From: Streptomyces cellulosae
Lineage (GTDB): Bacteria; Actinomycetota; Actinomycetes; Streptomycetales; Streptomycetaceae
Reading direction: 5' to 3'
DNA length: 64,000 nt
NCBI RefSeq assembly: GCF_000721105.1
Contig: NZ_JOEV01000014.1
Location: 1-64,000 of the forward strand
Below the pieces are notes generated by a model. The model saw only the letters and a list, made by a program, of their open reading frames with translations, was not told where the DNA came from and ran no database searches. The position numbers and the translations under genes are program-made. This document shows, piece by piece, positions 25,338 to 35,313 of this stretch (position 1 is the stretch's first letter; each line of letters begins with the position of its first letter).

Positions 25338-26789
25338 TCAGTCCGTTGCCGCCAGCGGCGGCAGGTCCGCCGCGGTGACCGGCGGGAGGGTGCCCGTGCG
25401 GGCTGCCTGGGCGTACCAGTGGGCGCTCGACTTCGGGGTGCGGGCCAGGGTGGCGTAGTCGACGTAGACCGCGCCGAAGCGCTTGCCATAGCCGTAGGAC
25501 CACTCGAAGTTGTCCATCAGGGACCACAGGTAGTAGCCGCGGACGTCCGCGCCGTCCCCGATCGCGCGGCGGACCGCCGAGAGGTGGCCGTGGAGGTAGG
25601 CGATCCGCTCCGGGTCGTGCACGCGGCCGTCGGGGTCCGGCTTGTCGTCGTAGGCCGCGCCGTTCTCCGTGATGTAGAGGGGCAGACCCGGGGCCTCGCG
25701 GGTGTAGCGCATGATCAGGTCGTGCAGGCCGGTCGGGTCGATCGTCCAGCCCATCTCCGTGCGCTCGCCCGGCGTCTGGTGGAAGGCGACGTCGTCCGCG
25801 CCCGGCCAGGGGGAGTAGGAGCTGGCGCCGTGGCCGTCGGCGCGCGGGGCGTCGGCGTGCGGGTCCGTCGCCGACACCAGCGCCGGGGTGTAGTAGTTGA
25901 GGCCCAGCGCGTCCAACGGCTGGTGGATGGCGGCCAGGTCGCCGTCCTTGACGTGCGACCAGTCCGTGATCAGCTCCGTCGCGGCGTACAGCGTCTCCGG
26001 GTACGCCCCGTGCAGCATCGGACCGTGGAAGACCCCGTTGGCCAGGTCGTCGATCTTCTGGGCCGCCGCCAGGTCGGACGAGTCCTGCGAAAGGGGCCGC
26101 ACCACCGAGGAGTTGAGGCTGACAGCGACCGAGTTGCGGGCCGGCATCGCCGCGCGCAGGGCCGTCGTACCCAGACCGTGCGCCAGGTTCAGGTGGTGCG
26201 CGGCTTTCAGGGACGCCGCCGCGTCCGTGCGGCCGGGGGCGTGCACGCCGGAGCCGTAGCCCAGGAACGCGCTGCACCACGGCTCGTTGAGCGTGATCCA
26301 GTGCTCCACCCGGTCGCCGAGCGCCTCGCCGACGATCTGCGCGTACTCCGCGAAACGGTACGCCGTGTCGCGCTCCGGCCAGCCGCCCGCGTCCTCCAGC
26401 TCCTGCGGCAGGTCCCAGTGGTAGAGGGTGATGGCCGGCTTGATGCCGTGCGCGAGCAGCTCGTCGACCAGCCGCCGGTAGAAGTCCAGGCCCTTCCGGA
26501 GGGCCGGGCCCCGGCCCGTCGGCTGCACCCGCGACCACGAGACGGAGAAGCGGTACGCGCTCAGGCCCAGGTCCGCCATCAGCGCCACGTCGTCGCGGTA
26601 GCGGTGGTAGTGGTCGACAGCGAGGTCACCGGTGTCGCCCTCGGCCGTCTTGCCCGGGGTGTGGCTGAAGGTGTCCCAGATGGAGGGCGTACGGCCGTCC
26701 TCCCGCACCGCTCCCTCGATCTGGTACGCGGAGGTCGCGGCGCCCCAGAGGAAGCCTGCAGGAAAAGTCACGCGCTTGGGGTCGGGCAT
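25338..26789 (-). CDS. GH1 beta-glucosidase, CebR-operator controlled
   Basis: A 483-residue cytoplasmic glycoside hydrolase of family 1. The acid/base glutamate is in [10 protein letters not shown] and the nucleophile in [10 protein letters not shown]. It would release glucose from cellobiose or short cello-oligosaccharides brought in by CebEFG. There is no signal peptide. The ATG at 26787-26789 is chosen; GAGAG lies upstream. A perfect 14-bp CebR palindrome lies 37 bp before the start, so repression by CebR is expected. It is a paralogue of the bglC product at the other end of the ceb operon. Confidence 0.9.
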   Translation of the reverse strand: MPDPKRVTFPAGFLWGAATSAYQIEGAVREDGRTPSIWDTFSHTPGKTAEGDTGDLAVDHYHRYRDDVALMADLGLSAYRFSVSWSRVQPTGRGPALRKGLDFYRRLVDELLAHGIKPAITLYHWDLPQELEDAGGWPERDTAYRFAEYAQIVGEALGDRVEHWITLNEPWCSAFLGYGSGVHAPGRTDAAASLKAAHHLNLAHGLGTTALRAAMPARNSVAVSLNSSVVRPLSQDSSDLAAAQKIDDLANGVFHGPMLHGAYPETLYAATELITDWSHVKDGDLAAIHQPLDALGLNYYTPALVSATDPHADAPRADGHGASSYSPWPGADDVAFHQTPGERTEMGWTIDPTGLHDLIMRYTREAPGLPLYITENGAAYDDKPDPDGRVHDPERIAYLHGHLSAVRRAIGDGADVRGYYLWSLMDNFEWSYGYGKRFGAVYVDYATLARTPKSSAHWYAQAARTGTLPPVTAADLPPLAATD

Positions 26790-26825
26790 GGAATCGCTCT
26801 CGTGAGTCGGGGGCACCATTATGCA

Positions 26826-26839
26826 TGGGAGCGCTCCCA
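26826..26839. promoter_or_regulatory. CebR operator (perfect palindrome)
   Basis: TGGGAGCGCTCCCA matches exactly the 14-bp CebR-binding consensus. It lies just upstream of the minus-strand GH1 gene. CebR releases this sequence when cellobiose is present. Confidence 0.9.
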
Positions 26840-27510
26840 CGGCAACAGGGTGCCGAGAGGGGGGCAGGGGGGCCGCCCAAGCGGGGCGAGGAGGGGCGAG
26901 GGGGCGAGGGGGTCGATGAGAGGGCTCCTCCCCAGTCGGTTTGCTTCCGTCCGGACGCACCCGGCTCCCTCCGGCGGCGGACCTCCGGGGCGGCGGGTTG
27001 CTGCCCGTGGCGCTGATCGTTCACCTTCCGGAGTTCGGCGGGCGGCTCGCCTCCGCCCGGCGCGGAAATTCCCGCGACGGCCCCGGCGAGTGGCGCGGGC
27101 GCCGTGCCCCCGGGAGCGCCTCGCCGGTGACCTGCGTGAATCCTGCGGGAGGCCGGCTGATGTCCGGCCGGCGACGCGCCGCCCCGCGACACATTCACGT
27201 GACGCCTGGAACACACTTGCGCAACAACGCCGTTTTCAAGTCTTGACACCCGGCCCGGCAGCAAGGAGTCTTCCGGCATGCCGCGTGGGAGCGGTCCCAC
27301 GGAGTGTCGGGGGCTTACTCCCGTGTGGACCGAACTACCAACGGTCCTTCCCTCTGTCTCACATGGCACATGCGTTGACCAGCACTTTTTCACCGCACGT
27401 CGAGTGCTGTGAGCTGTCCGCTGCTGGAACCGAGAGGGCAGGTCGGGAGCGTCGAACCCCGACGGTCCGATTCCTGAGATCCCGTTCCCACTGGAACAAG
27501 GAGTAGTGGA
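26840..27510. promoter_or_regulatory. Intergenic region upstream of cebE with a second CebR operator
   Basis: Between the divergent GH1 gene and cebE. A CebR site with one mismatch, TGGGAGCGGTCCCA, is at 27286-27299, 211 bp before cebE. TTGACA at 27242-27247 could be the -35 element of the cebE promoter, with no clear -10 element after it. I see no gene in 26840-27240. Confidence 0.8.
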
Positions 27511-28830
27511 ATGCGCATCACCCGTACCGGCGGTGGTCGCGGCCGCCATGCAGCGGTCCTGACCACAACGGTCCTGACGGCCTCGGCCCTGCTGCTGACC
27601 GGCTGCAGCGACGACGGCTCCTCGAACACCTCGGACTCCAACGGGAACATCACTCTCACGGTGGCCGACTACGGACAGTTCGGTTACAAGGAAGCCGGAC
27701 TGTTCGCCAAGTACCACAAGCTGCACCCGAAGATCACGGTGAAAGAAGAGACCACCGCCAACGAGCAGGACTACTACCCGAAGCTTCTTCAGCAGCTGAA
27801 CACGGGCAGCGGCCTGGCGGACGTCACCGGCATCGAGGTCGGTCGCGTCAAGGAGGTCGTCGACACCCAGGCGGCCAAGTTCGCCGACCTGAGCAAGTCG
27901 ATCAACGTGGAAGACTGGGTTTCCTGGAAGGAGAAGCAGGCCACGGCCGAGGACGGAACGGTCATAGGCGCCGGCACCGACATCGGCCCGATGTCGCTGT
28001 GCTATCGCAGGGACCTCTTCGACAAGGCGGGCCTGCCCAGCGACCGCGAAGCCGTCGCCAAGGCGGTCACCGGCGGCTGGGAGGACTACCTCAAGCTCGG
28101 TGAGCAGTACAAGAAGAAGGCTCCCTCCGGTACCTACTTCATGGACTCCGCGAGCGCCATGTACAACGCGGTCGTCAGCTCCAACGCCAAGCAGTACTAC
28201 GACGCCGACGGCAAGACGATCTACAAGGACAGCCCCGCCGTGCAGCAGGGCTGGGGCCTGGCGGCCGAGGCCGCGTCGAAGAAGCTGACCCAGGGTCTGG
28301 CCCAGTTCCAGGACCCCTGGAAGGCGGCGCTGCGCAAGGGCACCATCGCCAGCGTGGTGTGCCCGGCCTGGATGGCCGCCCAGATCGCGGAGTACTCCGG
28401 TGACGCCTACAAGGGCAAGTGGGACATCACCCGTGCGCCCGGTACGACCGCGGCCAACTGGGGCGGCTCCTTCCTGGCCGTCCCCAAGAGCGGCAAGCAC
28501 GTCAAGGAAGCCACCGACCTGGTCAAGTGGCTGACCGCTCCGGAGCAGCAGGCCGCCGTGTTCGAGGCGGTCGGAATCTTCCCGTCGAACAAGGGTGCCT
28601 ACGAGCTCGCCGATGTGAAGAACGCGAAGCTTCCGTACTTCAACAACGCCCCGATCGGCCAGATCTACGCCGACGAGGCCGCGGCCATCCCCGAGGCCGT
28701 GCTCGGCCCGAAGGACGCCACGATCAAGGACACGATCTCCACGCAGATCAACAACATGGAGCAGCGGGGCACCAAGCCCGACAAGGCGTGGGACGCGGCG
28801 ACCGAAACGATCGACAAGGCGATCGGCTGA
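27511..28830 (+). CDS. cebE: Cellobiose/cellotriose-binding lipoprotein CebE
   Basis: A 439-residue family 1 solute-binding protein with a lipoprotein signal peptide and lipobox LLTGC (Cys32). The mature part shows the usual ligand-binding features of sugar-binding lipoproteins (ITLTVADYGQFGYKEAGLF, TPAWMAAQIA-like hinge, PEQQAAVFEAVGIFPSN). It captures cello-oligosaccharides at the cell surface and passes them to CebF/CebG. No ATPase gene is present; in Streptomyces the shared ATPase MsiK energises this importer. The ATG at 27511 follows AAGGAG. Transcription should be repressed by CebR through the site at 27286. Confidence 0.92.
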   Translation: MRITRTGGGRGRHAAVLTTTVLTASALLLTGCSDDGSSNTSDSNGNITLTVADYGQFGYKEAGLFAKYHKLHPKITVKEETTANEQDYYPKLLQQLNTGSGLADVTGIEVGRVKEVVDTQAAKFADLSKSINVEDWVSWKEKQATAEDGTVIGAGTDIGPMSLCYRRDLFDKAGLPSDREAVAKAVTGGWEDYLKLGEQYKKKAPSGTYFMDSASAMYNAVVSSNAKQYYDADGKTIYKDSPAVQQGWGLAAEAASKKLTQGLAQFQDPWKAALRKGTIASVVCPAWMAAQIAEYSGDAYKGKWDITRAPGTTAANWGGSFLAVPKSGKHVKEATDLVKWLTAPEQQAAVFEAVGIFPSNKGAYELADVKNAKLPYFNNAPIGQIYADEAAAIPEAVLGPKDATIKDTISTQINNMEQRGTKPDKAWDAATETIDKAIG

Positions 28831-28838
28831 CGCACGCC

Positions 28839-28869
28839 GGTGCGGGCGGCCGTACAGGCCGCCCGCACC
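28839..28869 (+). terminator. Strong hairpin after cebE
   Basis: A perfect 13-bp stem (GGTGCGGGCGGCC with complement) and GTACA loop start nine bases past the cebE stop. It probably stabilises cebE mRNA or partly terminates transcription, giving more binding protein than permease. Confidence 0.75.
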
Positions 28870-29278
28870 GCGCTGTCGCGCGCGCGGGGGCCGTTGGGGC
28901 GGCTCCTGCCGCAGGCGCGAGCGGGCCGGTCGTCGGACGTCGGTCTGCTCCGCCGCGTCCGGCGGACACTCACCGGACGTCGCGGAGCCGACCGGCGGCG
29001 ACCGGTGACCGGAGCCCGACGACGTGACCCAGGCCGAGTGCTCGGCTCGTTCGAGCAGGAAGCGCCACCTCTCCCGCCGCGGCAGCACCTGGTGTCGCGG
29101 CACCCGCCGTCTGGCGGACGTACACGCCGGGCCGACCCTGCGCCACACGGGCTTCAGTCCGCGGCGCGGGCCGCTCGCTGCCGTACCGGTCCCACAGAGA
29201 GCGGCGGGGCCGGCGCCCGGCCCTTAACCTCGCCTCCCGCCCGTACCCGGCCGAGATCTTCAGGGAAGGACTCCCTCC
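28870..29278. other. Unusually long cebE-cebF spacer without a gene
   Basis: About 410 bp between the cebE hairpin and the cebF start. No frame here has both coding bias and a plausible start, and I recognise no known protein or RNA. I see only GC-rich sequence with short local inverted repeats near 28960-29010. Confidence 0.5.
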
Positions 29279-30274
29279 GTGGCAACGACAGTCCCCACAC
29301 GGGGTGCCCACACCCCGCCAACCGGCGGCTCCGGCGCCGCGTCGAACGGACACAGCAAGTGGCGTACCCGGCTGTGGCGCTTCGACGACAAGGCGTCACC
29401 GTACGCGTACATCGCTCCCTTCTTCCTCATCTTCGGCGCCTTCGGGCTCTACCCGCTCCTGTACACGGGCTGGATCGCCCTGCACCGGGTGGAGATGACG
29501 AGCCTGAACCAGTCCGAGTGGGTCGGCTTCGACAACTTCACCAGGATCCTCCAGGACTCCGAGTTCTGGACGGCCGTCACCAACACCTTCGTGATCGGCG
29601 TCATCTCGACCGTTCCGCAGCTGATCGTGGCCCTGGGCCTGGCCCACCTGCTCAACTACAAGCTGCGCGCCAGCACGTTCTGGCGGACGGTGATCCTCAC
29701 CCCGTACGCCACCTCGGTGGCGACCGCGGCCCTGGTCTTCGCCCTGGTCTTCCGGGCCGACGGCGGCCTGCTCAACTGGGTGCTGCACTTCGTCGGATTC
29801 GGCGACACCGACTGGGCCAGCGGCGAGTGGACGTCCAAGATCGCCATCTCGGTCATCGTGATCTGGCGCTGGACCGGCTACAACGCCCTGATCTATCTGG
29901 CGGCCATGCAGGCCGTGCCCGCCGACCTGTACGAAGCGGCCTCGATCGACGGAGCGACGCGCTGGCAGCAGTTCCGCAAGGTGACCATTCCCTCGCTGCG
30001 GCCGACGATCCTGTTCACCATCGTCATCTCGACCATCGGTTCCATGCAGCTGTTCGGTGAGCCGCTGCTGCTGGAGGGCGGCACGCTCGGCTCCGTCGGA
30101 GGCAGCGAGCACCAGTACGAGACCCTCAGCATCTATCTCTTCAACTACGGCTGGAAGCTGGGACATCTGGGTCCGGCCGCGGCCGTGGCCTGGGCCATGC
30201 TCGTCCTGCTGCTGCTCATCGCCCTGATCAACTGGATCGTCGGCCGGCTCGTGCGCAAGAGCGCCACGGCCTGA
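29279..30274 (+). CDS. cebF: Cello-oligosaccharide ABC permease CebF
   Basis: A 331-residue membrane subunit with six predicted helices after a 40-residue cytoplasmic N-terminus. The EAA loop is YEAASIDGATRWQQFRKVTIP, the docking site for the MsiK ATPase. It is of the MalF/UgpA type and pairs with CebG. The GTG at 29279 has GGAAGGA eight bases upstream. The next gene starts 14 bp downstream, so the permeases are one transcript. Confidence 0.92.
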   Translation: MATTVPTRGAHTPPTGGSGAASNGHSKWRTRLWRFDDKASPYAYIAPFFLIFGAFGLYPLLYTGWIALHRVEMTSLNQSEWVGFDNFTRILQDSEFWTAVTNTFVIGVISTVPQLIVALGLAHLLNYKLRASTFWRTVILTPYATSVATAALVFALVFRADGGLLNWVLHFVGFGDTDWASGEWTSKIAISVIVIWRWTGYNALIYLAAMQAVPADLYEAASIDGATRWQQFRKVTIPSLRPTILFTIVISTIGSMQLFGEPLLLEGGTLGSVGGSEHQYETLSIYLFNYGWKLGHLGPAAAVAWAMLVLLLLIALINWIVGRLVRKSATA

Positions 30275-30288
30275 CGGGAGCGATATCG

Positions 30289-31209
30289 ATGACCACGACC
30301 AGTCCCATCAAGACCGCGCCGGACTTCGTCCCGGCACCGCCGGCCGCCCCCGCGGGCAAGCGCGGCGGCCGTTTCAAGCTCGGCGCCGGCCAGCAGCTCA
30401 AGGGCGGCCCGTTCACCTACGTCGCTCTGATCGTCGTCGGCCTGGGCTCGATCTTCCCGCTGTACTGGACGCTGGTGGCCGCCTCGCACGACCAGCAGCG
30501 GGTTCTGGACAGCCCCCCGCCGCTCCTGCCGGGCGGCCGGCTTTGGAGCAACCTCCAGGCCGCCTGGGAACAGGCCCACCTGGGGAAGGCGATCGTCAAC
30601 AGCGTCATCGTGGCCGGCTGCATCACCGTGGCCACGCTGTTCTTCTGCACCCTCGCCGGTTACGCCTTCGCCAAGATGCGCTTCCGCGGCCGCGGCGCCC
30701 TGATGACCGCGGTCATCGCCACCCTGACGATCCCGCCGCAGCTCAGTGTCGTCCCGCTGTTCATGATGATGTCGGACATCGGCTGGGGCGGAAAACTGGA
30801 GTCGGTGATCTTCCCGACCCTCGTCGGCGCGTTCGGCGTCTTCTTCATGCGCCAGTACCTGCTGGAGGCCCTGCCCTACGAGCTCATCGAGGCGGCCAAG
30901 GTGGATGGGGCGAGCAACATCCGCATCGTGTGGAACGTGGTCCTGCCCGCGGCCCGCCCCGCGATGATGGTGCTCGGCATGCTCACCTTCGTGCAGGCGT
31001 GGAACGACTTCTTCTGGCCCTTCCTCGCCCTGAACCAGGAGAACCCCACCCTCCAGGTGGCACTCGGTCAGCTCAGCGCCTCCTACACCCCCGACCAGAG
31101 CATCGTCATGGCCGGAGCGCTGATCAGCACCCTGCCGCTGCTGCTGGTCTTCGTGATCTTCGGCAAGCAGATCGTCGGCGGCATCATGGCGGGCGCCGTC
31201 AAGGGCTGA
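30289..31209 (+). CDS. cebG: Cello-oligosaccharide ABC permease CebG
   Basis: A 306-residue MalG-type permease, the second membrane subunit of the importer. Its EAA loop reads [21 protein letters not shown]. Hydrophobic helices begin after a Pro/Ala-rich cytoplasmic head of about 40 residues. The ATG follows GGGAG. The stop is 181 bp before the bglC start, with the third CebR operator near the end of that spacer. Confidence 0.92.
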   Translation: MTTTSPIKTAPDFVPAPPAAPAGKRGGRFKLGAGQQLKGGPFTYVALIVVGLGSIFPLYWTLVAASHDQQRVLDSPPPLLPGGRLWSNLQAAWEQAHLGKAIVNSVIVAGCITVATLFFCTLAGYAFAKMRFRGRGALMTAVIATLTIPPQLSVVPLFMMMSDIGWGGKLESVIFPTLVGAFGVFFMRQYLLEALPYELIEAAKVDGASNIRIVWNVVLPAARPAMMVLGMLTFVQAWNDFFWPFLALNQENPTLQVALGQLSASYTPDQSIVMAGALISTLPLLLVFVIFGKQIVGGIMAGAVKG

Positions 31210-31374
31210 CGCCATACCGCCGCCGGGGCGCCGGTCCGACAGTCCCGCGCACCCGCCCCGTTCGCCGTTCCGTACGGCCCGCCCCGCGCGGGCCGTACCC
31301 GGCCGGGCGCCCACCGCCGTGCCCCGTCCGCTTCCCCCCGCCCGGATCACCGTCCGGCCCTTCCTCAGCCACTT

Positions 31375-31388
31375 TGGGAGCGTTCTCA
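31375..31388. promoter_or_regulatory. CebR operator at the bglC start
   Basis: TGGGAGCGTTCTCA differs from the perfect CebR palindrome at two positions and ends two bases before the bglC ATG. Its GGGAG doubles as the ribosome-binding site of bglC. Confidence 0.82.
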
Positions 31389-31390
31389 CC

Positions 31391-32854
31391 ATGACTGCCG
31401 TTCGACCCGAGACCATGGCCCAGTCGGCCGCAGACCTCTCCTTCCCGCCCGGCTTCATCTGGGGTGCCGCCACCGCCGCGTACCAGGTCGAGGGTGCCGC
31501 CGCGGAGGACGGCCGAACCCCCTCCATCTGGGACACGTTCAGCCACACCCCCGGGAAGGTCCGCAACGGCGACACCGGTGACATCGCTGCCGACCACTAC
31601 CACCGCTACCGCGACGACGTGGCGCTGATGAAGGAGCTCGGCCTCAAGGCCTATCGCTTCTCCGTCTCCTGGTCCCGCGTGCAGCCCACCGGCCGCGGGC
31701 CCGCTGTGGAGCGGGGCCTCGACTTCTACCGCCGGCTCACCGACGAGCTCCTGGCGGCGGGCATCACCCCCGTCGTCACCCTCTACCACTGGGACCTGCC
31801 CCAGGAACTGGAGGACGCGGGCGGCTGGCCGCACCGCGACACCGCGCGCCGGTTCGCCGATTACGCCGAGATCATGGCCCGGGCCCTCGGGGACCGGGTC
31901 GGCCAGTGGACCACCCTCAACGAACCCTGGTGCTCGGCGTTCCTGGGCTACGGGTCCGGCGTGCACGCTCCCGGGCGTACCGACCCGGCCGCCACCCTGC
32001 GCGCCGCTCACCACCTCAACCTGGCTCACGGCCAGGCGATCGGGGCACTGCGCGCGAACCTGCCGGCGTCCGCCCGGACCTCCATCACCCTCAACCTGCA
32101 CGAGGTGCGCCCGCTCACCGACAGCCTCGAGGACGCCGAGGCCGCACGCCGCATCGACGCGGTCGGCAACAGGATCTTCACCGGCCCCGTCCTGGACGGC
32201 GCCTACCCCGAAGACCTGCTCGCCGACACCGCCCGCATCGTCGACTGGGCGGAACTGGTGCACGACGGCGACCTGGCCGAGATCTCCCGCCCCATCGACG
32301 TGCTCGGCGTCAACTACTACGCGCCGACCGTGGTCTCCATGGCCGACGCCGGTGCCGGAGCCGGCACCACCAAGAACGACGGGCACGGCATGAGCGACCA
32401 CTCTCCGTGGACCGGCTCGGAGCACGTCGACTTCCATCTCGCCAACGACGACCTCACCGCGATGAACTGGGCCATCGACCCCAATGGGCTGCACACCCTG
32501 CTGACCGGCCTGGCCGCGTCGCACCCGGGGCTGCCGCTGATGGTCACCGAGAACGGTGCCGCCTTCGACGACTACATCTCTCCCGAGGGCCAGGTGAACG
32601 ACCCGCAGCGGATCGCCTACCTGCGCTCCCACCTGGACGCCGTTCGACGGGCCGTCGCCGACGGAGCGGACGTGCGCGGCTACTTCCTGTGGTCCCTGCT
32701 GGACAACTTCGAATGGGGCTACGGCTACTCGAAGCGCTTCGGTGCGGTCTACGTGGACTACTCCACCCAGCGCCGCATTCCCAAGGCGAGCGCCCACTGG
32801 TACGCCGACGTGATCCGCAGGAACGGGCTGCCGACCGCCGGCGAGCAGGAGTGA
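31391..32854 (+). CDS. bglC: Beta-glucosidase BglC (GH1)
   Basis: A 487-residue intracellular family 1 beta-glucosidase. The acid/base is Glu in [10 protein letters not shown] and the nucleophile is Glu in [11 protein letters not shown]. It cleaves imported cellobiose and longer cello-oligosaccharides to glucose, removing the CebR inducer. It is closely similar to the GH1 enzyme at 25338-26789. The ATG at 31391 is chosen because it follows the conserved operator/SD element directly; an upstream GTG frame is open from 31319. A hairpin follows the stop. Confidence 0.93.
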   Translation: MTAVRPETMAQSAADLSFPPGFIWGAATAAYQVEGAAAEDGRTPSIWDTFSHTPGKVRNGDTGDIAADHYHRYRDDVALMKELGLKAYRFSVSWSRVQPTGRGPAVERGLDFYRRLTDELLAAGITPVVTLYHWDLPQELEDAGGWPHRDTARRFADYAEIMARALGDRVGQWTTLNEPWCSAFLGYGSGVHAPGRTDPAATLRAAHHLNLAHGQAIGALRANLPASARTSITLNLHEVRPLTDSLEDAEAARRIDAVGNRIFTGPVLDGAYPEDLLADTARIVDWAELVHDGDLAEISRPIDVLGVNYYAPTVVSMADAGAGAGTTKNDGHGMSDHSPWTGSEHVDFHLANDDLTAMNWAIDPNGLHTLLTGLAASHPGLPLMVTENGAAFDDYISPEGQVNDPQRIAYLRSHLDAVRRAVADGADVRGYFLWSLLDNFEWGYGYSKRFGAVYVDYSTQRRIPKASAHWYADVIRRNGLPTAGEQE

Positions 32855-32874
32855 AGCCGGACCGCCCGCGCTGA

Positions 32875-32904
32875 GGGGCGCCGCCCTGACACCGGTGGCG
32901 CCCC
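32875..32904 (+). terminator. Terminator after bglC
   Basis: GGGGCGCC pairs with GGCGCCCC, extended by two more pairs around a mismatch, 20 bp past the bglC stop. It separates the sugar operon from cebR. Confidence 0.65.
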
Positions 32905-33026
32905 GTGCGTCCTCACGGCGACTCGCTGGGAGAACACCGGCCGACGAGGGACGATGCGGTCGGGGGCGGCCGGGCCCCCGGCTGTTACATTCCTGGCCTG
33001 AAGGCTGCGAACGGAAGGCGGCGACT

Positions 33027-34082
33027 ATGCCGGTCAACGGTGGACGAAGCCGGGGCGGTCGACGGCCGACCCTGGAAGAGGTCGCCGCACGCGCCGGCGT
33101 CGGCCGCGGCACGGTCTCCCGGGTGATCAACGGTTCGCCCCGGGTCAGCGACGCGACGCGCGCGGCGGTGGAGGCCGCGGTCGCGGAGCTCGGCTATGTG
33201 CCCAACACGGCCGCGCGCGCCCTGGCGGCAAACCGCACGGACGCGATCGCCCTGGTCGTCCCCGAGCCCGAGACCCGCTTCTTCGCGGAACCGTACTTCT
33301 CCGACATGTTGCGGGGCGTCGGCGCGGAGCTTGCCGACACCGAGATGCAATTACTGCTGATCTTCGCGGGCAGCGACCGTGAGAGGCAGAGACTGGCCCA
33401 GTACCTGGCGGCCCACCGGGTGGACGGCGTCCTGCTGGTGTCGGTGCACGCGGACGACCCGCTGCCGGACATGCTCTCCCAACTGGAGATCCCGGCCGTG
33501 ATCAGCGGCCCGCGCTCGGCCGCGGAGACGCTCCCCTCCGTCGACTCGGACAACTACGGCGGCGCCCGCTCGGCGGTCGAGCACCTGCTGGCACGCGGCA
33601 GCCGTGCCGTCGCCCACATCACCGGCCGCCTCGACGTCTACGGCGCCCAACGCCGCGTCGAGGGCTACCGCGCCGCCCTCCTGGACGCCGGGCACGAGGT
33701 GGACGAACGGCTGATCGAGACGGGCGACTTCACCGAGGAGGGCGGCCGCCGGGCGATGACGAGGCTGCTGTCCCGCCGCCCCGACCTGGACGCGGTCTTC
33801 GCGGGCTCGGACGTGATGGCGGCCGGCGCCCGCCAGGTCCTCCGCGAGGAGGGCCGCCGCATCCCCGACGATGTCGCCCTCGTCGGCTACGACGACTCCG
33901 CCATCGCCCGCCACATGGACCCGCCCCTGACCAGCGTCCGCCAGCCGATCGAGGAGATGGGCCGCCGGATGCTCGACCTGCTGCTCACGGAGATCGCGGA
34001 CCGCCGCCCGGCGGGCACCCGTGAACTGGAGCGGCGGCAGGTGGTACTGGCGACGGAACTGGTGCGGCGGAAGTCGTCCTGA
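33027..34082 (+). CDS. cebR: LacI-family cellobiose repressor CebR
   Basis: A 351-residue LacI/GalR repressor. The N-terminal helix-turn-helix reads TLEEVAARAGVGRGTVSRVING, followed by the hinge helix YVPNTAARALAANR and a periplasmic-binding-protein-like effector domain (ending AIARHMDPPLTSVRQP). It should bind the three TGGGAGCG-type operators in this window and release them with cellobiose. The ATG at 33027 has GGAAGGCGG upstream. It lies downstream of bglC in the same direction. No operator of the same type is visible before its own start. Confidence 0.9.
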   Translation: MPVNGGRSRGGRRPTLEEVAARAGVGRGTVSRVINGSPRVSDATRAAVEAAVAELGYVPNTAARALAANRTDAIALVVPEPETRFFAEPYFSDMLRGVGAELADTEMQLLLIFAGSDRERQRLAQYLAAHRVDGVLLVSVHADDPLPDMLSQLEIPAVISGPRSAAETLPSVDSDNYGGARSAVEHLLARGSRAVAHITGRLDVYGAQRRVEGYRAALLDAGHEVDERLIETGDFTEEGGRRAMTRLLSRRPDLDAVFAGSDVMAAGARQVLREEGRRIPDDVALVGYDDSAIARHMDPPLTSVRQPIEEMGRRMLDLLLTEIADRRPAGTRELERRQVVLATELVRRKSS

Positions 34083-34089
34083 GGGAGCC

Positions 34090-34416
34090 CTACGGGTGGC
34101 GCCCGCGGCCCCGCCCCGCGAGGTCACGCCGGTGCCATCCCCGGTGCGGTCGCCGCTCGGATCTTTCGGTGCGGTGGGTGGTGAACCAGGCGATGCCCAG
34201 AATCACGACTCCCGCCAGCCAGAAGAGGATGACCAGCCAGGCGCCGAGGAGGGAGTCCGGATTGGTGGCGCCCCCGCACAGCCTCCCGACGCTGCCGAGG
34301 CACCCCTTGCGCGCCGCGTCCAGAGCGATCACGAGCCACAGCAGCATGCCCAGGTTGAACCCGAGAATCACCCAGGTCAGCACCCGCCACCGGGGAATGT
34401 GCCGCCGGGCCCCCAT
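34090..34416 (-). CDS. Small two-helix membrane protein
   Basis: A 108-residue protein with two hydrophobic helices (VLTWVILGFNLGMLLWLVIAL and LVILFWLAGVVILGIAWF) joined by a loop containing two cysteines (KGCLGSVGRLCGG), possibly a disulfide or metal site on the outer face. The C-terminus is highly basic. The ATG at 34414-34416 follows GGGAGG. Convergent with cebR, divergent from the kinase-like gene. Function unknown. Confidence 0.78.
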   Translation of the reverse strand: MGARRHIPRWRVLTWVILGFNLGMLLWLVIALDAARKGCLGSVGRLCGGATNPDSLLGAWLVILFWLAGVVILGIAWFTTHRTERSERRPHRGWHRRDLAGRGRGRHP

Positions 34417-34470
34417 GACGAGCCTCCCAACCTCACGAACGGCTCTTATGCAGACCCTACGCTGGGCCTT

Positions 34471-35298
34471 GTGAGCCCTCATCCGTTGCTGGACGTCGAC
34501 CAGGTCCCCGACCTCGAATCCCGCCTCCGCGCGGTGGGTGAGGTGTTCCGTGGCGTCGGTGCCCTCCGTACCCAGGACTCGGGCTGCGTCACGTACGGCG
34601 TCCGCCTCCCGGACGGCACCCGCTGGTGTGTGAAGGAGGCCATCACCGGCCCCGCCCAACGCTCGCTCGACCGGGCCTGGGCCTTCCACCGGGCGGTCCG
34701 GCATCCGGTGATCGTGCCGCACCTGCACCGGATCGCGGTGCGGGACGGCCGGACGGCGACGGTGATGCCCTGGCGGGCGGGCGAGCCCCTCTACGGCCCC
34801 GCACCAGCCGACGCACACCGTTCCCACCCCGACCGCCCTCTCTCCCGCTTCCGCGCGCTCCCCGTCCCCCGGATCCTCGGCGCCCTGGACCGTGTCCTGG
34901 ACGCCCATCTCGCGGTGGAGGCGGCGGGCCAGGTCGCCGTCGACCTCTACGACGGTTCCTTCCTCTACGACTTCGAGGGCGACGAACTCCATCTGATCGA
35001 CCTCGACGAGTACCGCCCGGGCCCGTTCACGCTGGCCGCCGACCGTCTCCCCGGCTCGCGCCGCTTCATGGCCCCGGAGGAGTGGCGGCGGGGCGCGGTC
35101 ATCGACATCCGCACCACGGTGTACGCCCTCGGCCGCACCGCCCGCCTCCTCCTGGACGCGGGCGACGACGAGCGCGCCTTCCGGGGGACGGCCGCGCAGC
35201 TGACGGTCGTCGAACGCGCCACACGTGCCGATCCCGGCGAACGCTTCGGCGGGGTGCGGGAGTTGGCGGCGGCGTGGCGGGCCGCGTCACAGACGTAG
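34471..35298 (+). CDS. Protein-kinase-fold protein
   Basis: A 275-residue protein with a reduced serine/threonine-kinase-like fold. The ATP-binding lysine is in RWCVKEAI, the catalytic-loop aspartate in VAVDLYDGSFLYDF, and the metal-binding aspartate in LHLIDLDEY. The glycine loop is poorly conserved and there is no membrane or sensor domain. It may be a small-molecule kinase or an atypical protein kinase. The GTG at 34471 is chosen from bias and length; no SD of note precedes it. Confidence 0.7.
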   Translation: MSPHPLLDVDQVPDLESRLRAVGEVFRGVGALRTQDSGCVTYGVRLPDGTRWCVKEAITGPAQRSLDRAWAFHRAVRHPVIVPHLHRIAVRDGRTATVMPWRAGEPLYGPAPADAHRSHPDRPLSRFRALPVPRILGALDRVLDAHLAVEAAGQVAVDLYDGSFLYDFEGDELHLIDLDEYRPGPFTLAADRLPGSRRFMAPEEWRRGAVIDIRTTVYALGRTARLLLDAGDDERAFRGTAAQLTVVERATRADPGERFGGVRELAAAWRAASQT

Positions 35299-35313
35299 CG
35301 TCACGACGTAGCG

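Noticed and set aside
26840..27246. Small plus-strand frame with 101 codons ending before cebE
   Set aside because: No SD, biased toward Arg/Gly/Pro, no similarity recognised, and it would overlap the ceb control region.
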